From contig NZ_JBCGDC010000017.1 in NCBI RefSeq assembly GCF_042237075.1, positions 1 through 64,000 on the forward strand: a stretch of DNA of 64,000 nt, in the 5' to 3' direction. Every line of letters begins with the position of its first letter. Within the stretch, counting starts at the first letter, position 1. This document shows positions 7,703 through 16,991 of the stretch, piece by piece. The position numbers and the translations under genes are program-made. The stretch is from Polymorphospora lycopeni (GTDB lineage Bacteria > Actinomycetota > Actinomycetes > Mycobacteriales > Micromonosporaceae). The notes under the pieces were generated by a model that did not search any database, had not been told where the DNA came from, and worked only from the letters and a program-made list of their open reading frames with translations.

Positions 7703-9340
7703 GTGGCACGACGACTACGTCCGGCCGTACCGGCATCCGCCGAGTTGGCGGCGGCCGGGCCGCTGGCCAGTTCGGGCGCCGCGCCCGACGACGCACCGCC
7801 ACCACCGGTGCCCGCCCAGCCGGGCAAGCCGCCGACCGAATCGACCACCTCCGACGCCACTCCGGCGGCCGAGGCGCCGCGGTCGCAGAGCCCGACGACC
7901 GGGCCGGACGCACCGGCCGCGCAGGCTGAACCACCGGCGGGCGACCCGGCCACGACCGACCGACCGGCGACCGCCGAGAGTGCCGACCCGACACCGGCCA
8001 CGGACGGCAAGGACGGCACCGACCGGCCGGCAGCGGGCGACGCGTCGACCACCGCCGTCGCCGCACCGGCCGGCAGCCCCGCCACCGCCGTCGCCGCACC
8101 GGCCGGCAGCCCCGCCACCGGCGGACCGGACCCGGCCGGCACCCCGGCCGCCATCGACGCGGCGGCCCCGCCCGCCGGGACCGCCGCGGGTTCCACCCCG
8201 GCCGAGGGGACCGGCACCGCCGATCCCACCCCGGCCACTGATCCCGCCCCGGCCGCCGGGACCGGCGCCATCGATCCCACCCCGGCCGCCGGGACCGGCG
8301 CCATCGAACCCACCGCCACCGCGCCGACCAGCACCGGCAAGCCCGGCGACACCGACACGAAGATCGACCTGACTCCCGTCCCGGCAGCCGCACCCGCCAG
8401 CGACGCTCCGACAGCACCCGTCGCCGCCGTCGCACCCAAACGCCGCAGCCGGATACGCGTCCCGTTCGCGCACGCCGTACGCCGGCCGACCCGGCAGGCC
8501 GCGGCGTCCGCGGCCCGGTCGGTCGGTGCCTGGTCGCGCCGGCCGAGCGGCCGGCTCACCCTGCCCGCGCTGTTGCTGTTGCTGGTCGTCGCCGCCACCG
8601 GCACCGCGGGCGCCGTGATCGTCCCGGCGATCGCGCCGGACCCCACGCCGGTCGCGGGCCCGGGTGAGGTCTCGCCCGACCCCGACCTCGAACTGCTGCC
8701 GACCCTGCCCACCACGGCACCGACCACCTCACCGGGCGCGGTGCCGGGACTGCCCCAACCGACCGGCCGCCCGGCCGACGTGCTCGCCGGCTGGGCGCAG
8801 CAGACCGGCGAGCGGATCGGGGTGCCGGCGGTCGCGGTCCAGGCGTACGGCTACGCCGAACTCGTCGTCAGCCGCACCACGCCGAACTGCCGGCTGACCT
8901 GGACGACACTGGCGGCGATCGGGCTGGTGGAGTCCAACCACGGCCGGGCCAACAGGGCGTCGCTCGGCCCGGACGGCAAGGCGATGCCGCCGATCATCGG
9001 CCTGCCGCTCGACGGCCAGGGTGGACGGCAACGGATCGCCGACACCGACGGCGGCCGGCTCGACGGCGACCCGGTCCTCGACCGGGCGGTCGGACCGATG
9101 CAGTTCATCCCCAGCACGTGGGCGATCAGCGGTGTCGACGCCGACAACGACGGGGTCAAGGACCCGCACGACATCGACGACGCCGCCCTGGCCGCCGCCA
9201 ACTACCTGTGCAGCAACGGACGCAACCTGTCGACGTCGCAGGACTGGTGGAACGCGATCCTTTCCTACAATGACGTCCGACAGTACGCACAGGCCGTGTT
9301 CGACGCGGCGAACCAATACGGGGCGGCCAGCCGCGCCTGA
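7703..9340 (+). CDS. Membrane-anchored lytic murein transglycosylase
   Basis: A 545-residue protein from the GTG at 7703, preceded by GGGGAGG at good spacing; the frame is open upstream but without coding character. Residues 1-235 are an Ala/Pro/Thr-rich, low-complexity cytoplasmic region with internal repeats. A TM helix (about 286-312, LTLPALLLLLVVAATG) follows, then a short Pro/Thr linker and an SLT/MltB-type transglycosylase domain (about 350-540) with the probable catalytic Glu410 in GLVESNHGRANR and MQFIPSTWAI near 466. It would cleave peptidoglycan glycan strands outside the membrane to anhydro-MurNAc ends. Confidence 0.85.
   Translation: MARRLRPAVPASAELAAAGPLASSGAAPDDAPPPPVPAQPGKPPTESTTSDATPAAEAPRSQSPTTGPDAPAAQAEPPAGDPATTDRPATAESADPTPATDGKDGTDRPAAGDASTTAVAAPAGSPATAVAAPAGSPATGGPDPAGTPAAIDAAAPPAGTAAGSTPAEGTGTADPTPATDPAPAAGTGAIDPTPAAGTGAIEPTATAPTSTGKPGDTDTKIDLTPVPAAAPASDAPTAPVAAVAPKRRSRIRVPFAHAVRRPTRQAAASAARSVGAWSRRPSGRLTLPALLLLLVVAATGTAGAVIVPAIAPDPTPVAGPGEVSPDPDLELLPTLPTTAPTTSPGAVPGLPQPTGRPADVLAGWAQQTGERIGVPAVAVQAYGYAELVVSRTTPNCRLTWTTLAAIGLVESNHGRANRASLGPDGKAMPPIIGLPLDGQGGRQRIADTDGGRLDGDPVLDRAVGPMQFIPSTWAISGVDADNDGVKDPHDIDDAALAAANYLCSNGRNLSTSQDWWNAILSYNDVRQYAQAVFDAANQYGAASRA
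8053..8328 (+). repeat. 33-bp direct duplications in the transglycosylase linker
   Basis: Two adjacent 33-bp duplications lie in the low-complexity part of the gene: one near 8053-8118 (encoding AVAAPAGSPAT twice) and one near 8263-8328 (PAAGTGAIDPT / PAAGTGAIEPT). Both keep frame in 11-codon steps. Confidence 0.7.
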
Positions 9341-9414
9341 GCCGGCGTCACCGCCCGCACACATTCGGGGACTGAGCACTTTCGTCCGGGTCCGGTTAGC
9401 GGCAAGCTAGACGG

Positions 9415-10440
9415 GTGATTGTGCGCGAGTGGGATCCACGAACAGCGCCGGCCGACGAGATCGGGTCGATGTTGGACACGCTCAACGCGGTCGTCGCGAC
9501 GGACGTGCCGGAAGATCCGTTGTGGCAGGACAGCTTCCTGCGCGAATACCTGGCCGAAACGATGCCGGGTGAACGACGGATCTGCTGGATCGCGGAGGAG
9601 GAAGCAGGCCCCGACGGGCGGCCCGGCCGGCTGCTCGGTCACGTCAATGTCCTGCTCCTGGGTGACATCGGCGTCGTCGAACTCCTGGTCCACCCGTCCG
9701 TCCGGCGCACCGGGCTCGGTCAGCGGCTGCTCGCCAAGGCGGCCCGGCGGGCCTACAACGAGGGGTTCTCGTCGATCGGCGTCGAGGTCGTCGGCAACAC
9801 GCCGGCGGTGGCCTTCTACGAGTCGCTGGGATTCATCCGCGAATACGTCGAAACGCGCAGCGTACTGAAGTTGTCCACGGTGGACTGGTTGACGCTGGGC
9901 GAGATGGCCGGGGGAATCGCCGCCGGCTACCGGGTCGAGTTCTATCCGGGCGGGCCGCCCGACGAGCTGATCGAGCCGTACGCGAAGGCGAAGGCAGAGG
10001 TCCGCGACATCGACGACGGCGACCTCGACCTGCGCCCCAGTTCCTACGACCCGCAGCGGCTGCGGGACAGCCTCGCCTGCCTGCGCCGCCGCGGCCTACA
10101 GCCCTACATCGTGCTGGCCATCCACGAGAAGACGGGCGAGGTGGCCGGCCTCACCGAGGTCGTCGTGCCGGCGCAGCACCCGACCCGGGCCGACCAGTAC
10201 GACACGATCGTCGCCCAGGACCACCGCGGATACGGCATCGACCGGGCGATCAAGGCCCGAATGCTCTTCGAACTACGCGGCGCCGAGCCGAAACTCGCCG
10301 AGGTGCAGACCTGGAACGCGCAGGCCAACGAGCCGATGCTCAAGGTCAACGCCGAACTCGGCTTCCTCGCCGACCGTGAGTGGTGCGAATACGGCATCGA
10401 CGTGGCCGAACTCGTACACCGGTTCAACAACCGCGACTGA
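9415..10440 (+). CDS. Tandem-GNAT N-acetyltransferase
   Basis: A 341-residue protein with two GNAT folds, an architecture shared with mycothiol synthase MshD and several antibiotic acetyltransferases. The N-terminal domain (about 1-150) has an acetyl-CoA loop RRTGLGQRLL and the following NTPAVAFYESLGF. The C-terminal domain has a weaker QDHRGYGID motif. The GTG at 9421 is an alternative start: a TAGACG box lies 7 nt before it, as for a leaderless mRNA. It is not obviously MshD, and the acceptor substrate is unknown. Confidence 0.75.
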   Translation: MIVREWDPRTAPADEIGSMLDTLNAVVATDVPEDPLWQDSFLREYLAETMPGERRICWIAEEEAGPDGRPGRLLGHVNVLLLGDIGVVELLVHPSVRRTGLGQRLLAKAARRAYNEGFSSIGVEVVGNTPAVAFYESLGFIREYVETRSVLKLSTVDWLTLGEMAGGIAAGYRVEFYPGGPPDELIEPYAKAKAEVRDIDDGDLDLRPSSYDPQRLRDSLACLRRRGLQPYIVLAIHEKTGEVAGLTEVVVPAQHPTRADQYDTIVAQDHRGYGIDRAIKARMLFELRGAEPKLAEVQTWNAQANEPMLKVNAELGFLADREWCEYGIDVAELVHRFNNRD

Positions 10441-10574
10441 ACGGGGCGCCGCGGCGGCGGTCTGTCGCCCCGGCCCGTCGGGTGAGTTCACCCTTCGGAC
10501 CACTGTGGGATAGACGTCAGCCAGCGACGGGCCTTAACGTGCGTTGACTCCCATTCACCCAACGTGGAGGCTTG

Positions 10575-13500
10575 ATGCGCCCGCGCCGATTGTGCGCCGT
10601 ACTCACCGCGACCGCAGCCCTGACCGCTGCGGCCGGTCTCGCACCGACTGCGGCACTCGCCGCACCCACCGAGCTGCTCATCTCGGAATACATCGAAGGC
10701 TCGTCCAACAACAAGGCGATCGAGATCTACAACGGCACCGGCGCGGCGGTCAACCTCGCCGCCGCCGGCTATTCGCTACAGGTCTTCTTCAACGGCAGCA
10801 CCACCGGCACCAGCTTCCCGCTGACCGGCACGGTGGCCAACGGGGACGTGTTCGTCTTCGCCCACGCCTCGTCCGGGACGGCGATCCTCGCCCAGGCCGA
10901 CCAGACCACGACCGCCGGGCTGTTCAACGGCGACGACGCGATCGTGCTGCGCAAGGGCAGCACCGTCGTCGACTCGATCGGCCAGGTCGGCAACGACCCG
11001 GGCACCGAGTGGGGCAGCGGGCTGACCAGCACGGCCGACAACACGCTGCGTCGCAAGCCGTCGGTCACGACCGGCGACACCAACCCCGACGACGCGTTCG
11101 ACCCGGCGGCCGAGTGGATCGGCTACCCGGTCGACACGTTCGACGGCCTGGGCTCGCACACCGTCGACGGCGGCGGCCCGGTCGACCAGCCGGCGACGCT
11201 CAACTGCGGTGGCGCCCTCGTCACGCAGGCCGGCACCGCCGCCAGCCGCGAGGTGACCGCCACCGACGTCGACGACACCATCGTGGACCTGGCCGTCACC
11301 GCGGTCAGCCCGGCCCCGTCGGCCGGCAGCATCTCCCGTACGGCGTTCACCGCCGCGTCCGCTGTCGGCGGCACCGCGACCGCGACCGTCACCGCCAGCG
11401 CCGACCTGCCCGGCGGCACCTACGCGGTGACGCTGACCTCGACCGACGCCGACGGCACCACCGCCACCTGCACCCTCAACGTGCAGGTGACCTCGGTCCT
11501 GTCGATCGGTGAGGTGCAGGGCCCGGTCTCGGACACCGCCAACGCCCGGCTGCACCGGTCGCCGCTCGCCCCCGCCTCCGGCAACGGCACGAGCAGCACC
11601 CTGCACGACGTACGCGGTGTCGTCACCCAGCGCACCCTGGCCCGCAACAGCTCGGGCGCCAACCAGTACGGCTTCTTCATGCAGAGCCGGCTCGGCACCG
11701 AGGACGGCGACCCGAACAGCTCCGACGGCATCTTCGTCTTCATGGGCGGCTTCGACACCCTGATCGGCGGCTACGCGCCGACCGTCGGTGACGAGATCGT
11801 CGTCCGGGCCCGGGTGTCGGAATACTTCAACCTCACCCAGCTCTCCAGCGCCTCGCTGGTCGAGAAGCTCGCCTCCGGACTCGACGTGAACACGGCGGTC
11901 AAGGTGACCGACGCGATCCCGCCGGCCGACCTGGCGCAGGCCGACCGGTTCTGGGAGCGGCACGAGGGTGAGCGGATCCGGGTACGCGCCGGCAGCGGCG
12001 CGATCAGCGGCCGCAACGTCTTCGCGTCGACCGCCGACTCGGAGATCTGGCTCGTCGACCGGGACGACCCGCTGCTCGACCGGGCCGACCCGTACGCCCG
12101 CCGGGTCTTCCGCGACACCCACGAGCTGGACAACCAGCCCGGCCAGGGCTTCAACGACGGCAACGGCCAGCGCATCATGTTCGGCACGATGGGTGTCAAG
12201 TGGACCGCGCAGGACAACACCGCGCTGCTCCCGCCGGCCCGCGCCTTCGACAAGCTGACCGGCGACGCCGTCGGCGCGCTCTACTACTCGTTCGAGAAGT
12301 ACGGCGTACAGGTGGAGCAGGCGGCGTTCACCGCCGGCACCGACCCGGCGAAGAACCACGCGCCGCGGCCGGCGAAGCGGTCCGAGGAGTTCTCGGTCGC
12401 CGTCTACAACGTCGAGAACCTGTACGACTTCCGCGACGACCCGTTCGACGGCTGCGACTTCGCCGGCAACTCCGGCTGCACCGGGGTCAGCCCGCCGTTC
12501 GACTACGTGCCGGCCAGCGAGGCCGACTACCAGGCACAGCTCGGCGACCTGGCCGACCAGATCATCAAGGACCTGCACTCCCCCGACCTGCTGCTCATCC
12601 AGGAGGCCGAGGACCAGGACATCTGCACCGTCTCCGGCGACCAGCTCGTCTGCGGTGACACCAACAACGCCGACGGCGCCCCCGACACGCTGCAGGAACT
12701 GGCGTTGCGGATCAAGGCCGCCGGTGGACCGGCGTACGACGCGGCGTACGACCGGAACGGCGCCGACGCCCGGGGCATCGTCTCGGCGTTCATGTACCGC
12801 ACCGACCGGCTGACGCTGGCCGAGGCCACCGAGGGCGACGCGGTGCTCGGCTCCGCGCCGACCGTGCAGTACCGGTCCGCCGGGCTGCCGAGCAACGCCG
12901 ACGTGCAGAACCCGAAGACCCTCAACGCGGTGCTGCCGGCCGACGTCGACCGCTCCACCGGCGTCGACGGGTCCAACGTCTACACCCGGGCCCCGCAGGT
13001 GGCGAAGTTCCTGGTCGCCGCCGCGCCGGGGTCGAACGACCGGTTCGCGCTCTGGGCGGTCAGCAACCACTTCTCGTCGACCCCGGACGCGCGGGTCGGG
13101 CAGCGGACCGAACAGGCCGCGTACGGGGCGGCGATCGTCGCCGCGATCGAGGCCGCCGACCCGCACGCCCGGGTGGCGTACGGCGGTGACCTGAACGTGT
13201 TCCCGCGTCCGGACGACCCGATCGCGACGGCGCAGAACCCGATCCCGTCGGACCAACTGGGCCCGCTGTACGACGGCGGCCTGCACAACCTGTGGGACGA
13301 CCTGAACGCGGCCAACCCGTCGGCGGCGTACTCGTACGTCTTCGAGGGCCAGGTGCAGACGCTCGACCACATCCTCGTCAACGACGCCCTCTACGGCGAC
13401 CTGATCGAGATGCGGGCCGCGCACGTCAACGCGGACTTCCCGGCCGACTACGAGGGCGACGGTTCGCGCGGCGCCAGCGACCACGACCCGCAGGTGGCCC

Positions 13501-13847
13501 GGTTCCACTCGCGGGCGGCGCTGTCGGTGGCCGACGTTTCGGTCGTGGAGGGCAACTCGGGCACCACCCCGATGACCTTCACCGTCGAGGTGTCGCGGCC
13601 GCTGAGCCACCCGGTGCTGCTCTGCGCCACCGCGCTGCCCGGCACCGCGCTGCCGCTGTTCGACTTCAACCTCTTCGCCGGCTGCAAGACGCTGGCGGCG
13701 GGGCAGACGTCGGTGACGTTCACCGTGCAGGTGCGCGGTGAGCGGGTGAAGGAGCGGAACGAGACGTTGAACTTCGTGGTCGCGGGCGTGCCCGGGCTGC
13801 GGACGCTGACGGCGACCGCCACCGGCACCATCGTCAACGACGACTGA
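10575..13847 (+). CDS. ExeM/NucH-family extracellular endonuclease
   Basis: A 1090-residue secreted nuclease. After a signal peptide (about 1-28, LAAPTELL boundary) comes a lamin-tail domain (about 34-160, beginning LLISEYIEGSSNNKAIEIYN), an Ig-like segment, an OB-like region (about 315-600), and the endonuclease/exonuclease/phosphatase domain (about 605-980) with NVENLYDFRDDPF near 612, GGDLNVFPRPDDP near 873 and GASDHDPQVARF near 966. The last 110 residues are a Calx-beta-type module (VVEGNSGTTPMTFTVEVSR). The ATG at 10575 is chosen because the in-frame TTG before it sits too close to GGAGG. A strong terminator follows. Its role is probably extracellular DNA degradation for nutrients or phosphate. 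Confidence 0.9.
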   Translation: MRPRRLCAVLTATAALTAAAGLAPTAALAAPTELLISEYIEGSSNNKAIEIYNGTGAAVNLAAAGYSLQVFFNGSTTGTSFPLTGTVANGDVFVFAHASSGTAILAQADQTTTAGLFNGDDAIVLRKGSTVVDSIGQVGNDPGTEWGSGLTSTADNTLRRKPSVTTGDTNPDDAFDPAAEWIGYPVDTFDGLGSHTVDGGGPVDQPATLNCGGALVTQAGTAASREVTATDVDDTIVDLAVTAVSPAPSAGSISRTAFTAASAVGGTATATVTASADLPGGTYAVTLTSTDADGTTATCTLNVQVTSVLSIGEVQGPVSDTANARLHRSPLAPASGNGTSSTLHDVRGVVTQRTLARNSSGANQYGFFMQSRLGTEDGDPNSSDGIFVFMGGFDTLIGGYAPTVGDEIVVRARVSEYFNLTQLSSASLVEKLASGLDVNTAVKVTDAIPPADLAQADRFWERHEGERIRVRAGSGAISGRNVFASTADSEIWLVDRDDPLLDRADPYARRVFRDTHELDNQPGQGFNDGNGQRIMFGTMGVKWTAQDNTALLPPARAFDKLTGDAVGALYYSFEKYGVQVEQAAFTAGTDPAKNHAPRPAKRSEEFSVAVYNVENLYDFRDDPFDGCDFAGNSGCTGVSPPFDYVPASEADYQAQLGDLADQIIKDLHSPDLLLIQEAEDQDICTVSGDQLVCGDTNNADGAPDTLQELALRIKAAGGPAYDAAYDRNGADARGIVSAFMYRTDRLTLAEATEGDAVLGSAPTVQYRSAGLPSNADVQNPKTLNAVLPADVDRSTGVDGSNVYTRAPQVAKFLVAAAPGSNDRFALWAVSNHFSSTPDARVGQRTEQAAYGAAIVAAIEAADPHARVAYGGDLNVFPRPDDPIATAQNPIPSDQLGPLYDGGLHNLWDDLNAANPSAAYSYVFEGQVQTLDHILVNDALYGDLIEMRAAHVNADFPADYEGDGSRGASDHDPQVARFHSRAALSVADVSVVEGNSGTTPMTFTVEVSRPLSHPVLLCATALPGTALPLFDFNLFAGCKTLAAGQTSVTFTVQVRGERVKERNETLNFVVAGVPGLRTLTATATGTIVNDD

Positions 13848-13855
13848 TCCGTACC

Positions 13856-13900
13856 GACACCGCGGCCCCCGTCGCCTCGCAGGGCGACGGGGGCCGTGTC
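13856..13900 (+). terminator. Strong hairpin terminator after the exeM-like gene
   Basis: A perfect 14-bp stem (CGGCCCCCGTCGCC, 13863-13876, with 13883-13896) and a 6-nt loop, extended by GACAC/GTGTC outside. It can serve both strands between the nuclease and the coiled-coil gene. Confidence 0.85.
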
Positions 13901-13925
13901 GTGTTCGCGTTCGGGGGGTACGCCC

Positions 13926-14297
13926 TCAGCCGCCTGGGCGCGCACCGTCCGCGATGCCGAGATGCCGCGCGATCGCCAGCACCTGCACGGCCACCGCATC
14001 GACCTTGCCATCCAGCACGGTGACCTTGCCGTCCAGTGCCGTCACCTTGCCCTCCAGCGCCGTCACCTTGCCGTCCAGTGCCGTCACTCGGCCGTCCAGT
14101 ACGGCGACCTGGTCACGCAGTTGTCCCATGCCCTGGCGCAGTTCCCGGATGTCCAGACGCAGCTCGCGCTGCCCCTGCGACAGATCCCCGACAGCGTTGG
14201 TGAGATACGACAGACGTGCGTCGACCAACTCGAACCGCTGGTGGAACCGGGCAGCCTCGGATTCCAGGCTGTCGATTCGCTGAAGTGGAATCTTCAC
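13926..14297 (-). CDS. Small coiled-coil protein with heptad repeats
   Basis: A 123-residue hydrophilic protein that is almost entirely coiled coil. Its centre is five exact-length heptads of the type VTALDGK (VAVLDGR, VTALDGK, VTALEGK, VTALDGK, VTVLDGK), with hydrophobic residues at a/d spacing. There is no signal peptide or TM helix. The design resembles bacterial and phage stalk or tether proteins. I do not recognise a function. The repeats are encoded by a 21-bp tandem array, so length can change by whole heptads. Confidence 0.65.
   Translation of the reverse strand: MKIPLQRIDSLESEAARFHQRFELVDARLSYLTNAVGDLSQGQRELRLDIRELRQGMGQLRDQVAVLDGRVTALDGKVTALEGKVTALDGKVTVLDGKVDAVAVQVLAIARHLGIADGARPGG
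14001..14106. repeat. 21-bp tandem repeat (five copies)
   Basis: The unit GACCTTGCCGTCCAGTGCCGT and variants repeat every 21 bp inside the coiled-coil gene, one unit per protein heptad. Confidence 0.8.
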
Positions 14298-14410
14298 GCG
14301 CTCATCGTGGCACGCCAGACGGCCAGACCAGGGGCTTTGAATCTGGGCTCCACAGGGTTACGACATTTTGCGACACCCGCGGTGGCAGAAATGACAGTCG
14401 CGACAGCGGG

Positions 14411-15394
14411 TCAGTATCCGGCGCGGAGCAGCCGGGCGGCTTCCACCGCCCAGTAGGTGAGGATGACCTGCGCCCCGGCACGACGGATCGACGTCAACGT
14501 CTCCAGCATGACCCGGTCGCGGTCCAGCCAGCCGTTGGCGGCGGCCGCCTCGACCATGGCGTACTCGCCCGACACCTGATAGGCGGCGACCGGCACGTCG
14601 ACCCGGTCGCGGACCGCGGCCACGACGTCGAGGTAGGGCAGCGCCGGCTTGACCATCACCATGTCGGCGCCCTCGGCCACGTCGAGTTCGACCTCGCGCA
14701 GCGACTCGCGCAGGTTGGCCGGCGACTGCTGGTAGCTGCGCCGGTCACCCTCCAGCGCCGACTCGACCGCGTCCCGGAACGGGCCGTAGAACGCCGAGGC
14801 GTATTTGGCGGCGTACGCCAGGATCGCCACGTCCTGGTAACCGGCCGCGTCGAGCGCGCGGCGTACGACGCCGACCTGGCCGTCCATCATGCCGGACGGC
14901 CCGACCACGCCGACCCCGGCGGCGGCCTGGGCCACCGCCATCTCGGCGTAGGCCGCCAGGGTGGCGTCGTTGTCGACCTCACCACCGGGGGTGAGCAGCC
15001 CGCAGTGCCCGTGCGAGGTGAACTCGTCGAGGCAGAGGTCGCTCATCACCACGGTGGAGTCGCCGATCTCGGCCACCACGTCGCGGATCGCCACGTTGAG
15101 GATGCCGTCCGGGTCGATGCCGCCCGAGCCGGTCTCGTCGCGGGTCGCCGGTACGCCGAAGAGCATGATGCCGCCGATCCCGGCCTGCACCGCCTCGACC
15201 GCAGCCTTGCGCAGCGAGTCACGGGAGTGCTGGACGACGCCGGGCAGCGAGGCGACCGGACGGGGCTCGGTGAGCCCCTCCTTGACGAACATCGGCAGCA
15301 CCAGCTCGGCCGGCGCGACCCGGGTCTCCTCGACCAGCCGGCGCATCGCCGCGTTGCGCCGCAGGCGGCGCGGACGCATGTCCGGGTAAGACAT
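14411..15394 (-). CDS. hemB: Delta-aminolevulinic acid dehydratase (porphobilinogen synthase)
   Basis: Condenses two 5-aminolevulinates to porphobilinogen. The 327-residue product starts at the ATG at 15394 (MSYPDMRPRR), with GAGGAG 7 nt before it. Active-site segments are AYAAKYASAFYGPFRDA and the Schiff-base lysine in MVMVKPALPYLDVV. The metal site reads DLCLDEFTSHGHCG: two of the three Cys of the zinc-type enzyme are kept and the middle one is Asp. It is the last gene of the rex-hem operon, 16 nt after hemD. Confidence 0.95.
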   Translation of the reverse strand: MSYPDMRPRRLRRNAAMRRLVEETRVAPAELVLPMFVKEGLTEPRPVASLPGVVQHSRDSLRKAAVEAVQAGIGGIMLFGVPATRDETGSGGIDPDGILNVAIRDVVAEIGDSTVVMSDLCLDEFTSHGHCGLLTPGGEVDNDATLAAYAEMAVAQAAAGVGVVGPSGMMDGQVGVVRRALDAAGYQDVAILAYAAKYASAFYGPFRDAVESALEGDRRSYQQSPANLRESLREVELDVAEGADMVMVKPALPYLDVVAAVRDRVDVPVAAYQVSGEYAMVEAAAANGWLDRDRVMLETLTSIRRAGAQVILTYWAVEAARLLRAGY

Positions 15395-15410
15395 CAGGAA
15401 CTCCTCGGCG

Positions 15411-16991
15411 TCAGCGGAACCGCAGCGCGGTCGGCCCCTGCACCTTCGAGCCACGGCGCTGCTTGGCGGGCATCGCGGCCAGCTTCTCACGCAACTCCAC
15501 GGCGTATGCCGCGAGCGCCTCGACCAGGTCGGGCACGGAGGCGTGCGGGGGCTGCACGTCGACCCGCAGCCCGAACTCGGTCGCGGTCTCCGCCGTCTTC
15601 GGGCCGATCACGGCGACGACGGTGCGGGCGTGCGGCTTGCCGGCGATGCCGACCAGGTTGCGTACGGTCGACGACGACGTGAAGAGCACCGCGTCGAAGC
15701 CGCCGGACTTGATCGCGTCCCGGATCTCGGCCGGCGGCGGCGCTGCCCGGACCGTGCGGTAGGCGGTGACGTCGTCGACCTCCCAGCCCCGTTCGGTCAG
15801 GCCGGCGGCCAGCGTCTCGGTCGCGATGTCGGCACGCGGCAGCAGCACCCGGCCAACCGGGTCGAGGATCTCGTCGTGCGGCGAGAACTCGGCGAGCAGG
15901 CCCTCCGAGGACTGCTCACCGGAGGGGATCAGCTCGGGCTGGATGCCGAAGGCGCGGACGGCGTCCGCGGTCGCCTCGCCGATGCACGCGATCTTGACGC
16001 CGCCGAAGTGCCGGGCGTCGAGCCCGTGCTCGGCGAACTTCTCCCAGACCGCGCGTACGGCGTTGACCGAGGTGAAGATCACCCAGGCGTAACGGCCGTC
16101 GACCAGGCCCTTGACCGCACGCTCCATCTGGGCCGGGGTACGCGGCGGCTCGACCGCGATCGTCGGCACCTCGCACGGGATCGCCCCGTACGCCCGCAGC
16201 CGTGCGCTCATCGCCCCGGCCTGCTCCTTGGTGCGCGGTACGAGCACCTTCCAGCCGTACAGCGGGCGGTTCTCCCACCAGCTCAGCTTGTCGCGCTGGG
16301 TCACGCCGGCACCGAGGGTGAGCACGACGCGGCCGGTGAAGCCGAGGGCGGCGGCGACGAAGCTGTCGACGGTCGAACTGGTCGTGTACTGCGTCTCGCC
16401 GGTGCCGTCACCGGTCACCGCGACCGGGGTGGTGCCGTCGACCCCGGCGGCGAGCAGCCCGTCGCGGACGGCGGCGAGATCACCGGCGTCGACGGCGAGG
16501 GCGAGGGAGCCACGGTTGACCGCCGCCGAGAGGGCCTCGAAGTCGAGCGTGCCGACGTCGTCGACGTCGGCCGCGGTGCGTACGCCGGGCAGCGGCACGC
16601 CGGCGTAGGCGGCGACGCCCTCGGCCTGGCCGACGCCGGGCACCACCTCGAAGTGGACCGCGGTGCGGGCGACCGCCTGCACCTCCTTGACCACGGAGTC
16701 GTGGCCGAACGGGTCACCGGCGACGAGGTGTACGGCGGACAGGCCGGACCGGGCCGCGGAGATCAGCACCTTGGCGACGTCGCCGGGCGCTCCCTCGGCG
16801 GGCGTGAACTGCGCGTCTTCCTTGGCCTCGGCACGGATCGCGTCGAGCAGCGACTCCGGCACGCCCCGGTCGTAGATCACCTGGTCGGAGTCGACCAGGG
16901 CGTCGTGCGCCCGGCGGGTCAGCAGGCCGGGGTCGCCGGGGCCGGCCCCGACGAACGCGATGCGGCCTGCGGGCTTACGGGTGCGGGTCAT
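15411..16991 (-). CDS. hemD: Bifunctional uroporphyrinogen-III methyltransferase/synthase
   Basis: A 526-residue fusion. Residues about 10-245 are a SUMT-type (CobA) methylase fold with FVGAGPGDPGLL and VAGDPFGHDS; residues about 260-505 are uroporphyrinogen-III synthase (HemD), which cyclises hydroxymethylbilane. This fusion is the usual actinobacterial arrangement and links haem with sirohaem/cobalamin synthesis. The basic tail (AKQRRGSKVQGP) is also common in the group. Its ATG overlaps the hemC stop in ATGA, implying translational coupling. The SUMT half is divergent and may be weak or regulatory rather than the main methylase. Confidence 0.92.
   Translation of the reverse strand: MTRTRKPAGRIAFVGAGPGDPGLLTRRAHDALVDSDQVIYDRGVPESLLDAIRAEAKEDAQFTPAEGAPGDVAKVLISAARSGLSAVHLVAGDPFGHDSVVKEVQAVARTAVHFEVVPGVGQAEGVAAYAGVPLPGVRTAADVDDVGTLDFEALSAAVNRGSLALAVDAGDLAAVRDGLLAAGVDGTTPVAVTGDGTGETQYTTSSTVDSFVAAALGFTGRVVLTLGAGVTQRDKLSWWENRPLYGWKVLVPRTKEQAGAMSARLRAYGAIPCEVPTIAVEPPRTPAQMERAVKGLVDGRYAWVIFTSVNAVRAVWEKFAEHGLDARHFGGVKIACIGEATADAVRAFGIQPELIPSGEQSSEGLLAEFSPHDEILDPVGRVLLPRADIATETLAAGLTERGWEVDDVTAYRTVRAAPPPAEIRDAIKSGGFDAVLFTSSSTVRNLVGIAGKPHARTVVAVIGPKTAETATEFGLRVDVQPPHASVPDLVEALAAYAVELREKLAAMPAKQRRGSKVQGPTALRFR

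Noticed and set aside
10572..10574. TTG start for the nuclease
   Set aside because: Only one base from GGAGG; the ATG at 10575 is better placed.
10776..13610. Very long antisense frame (944 codons) over the nuclease gene
   Set aside because: Val/Arg/Asp/Gly-rich translation typical of the complement of GC-rich coding DNA; the sense frame has clear domains.
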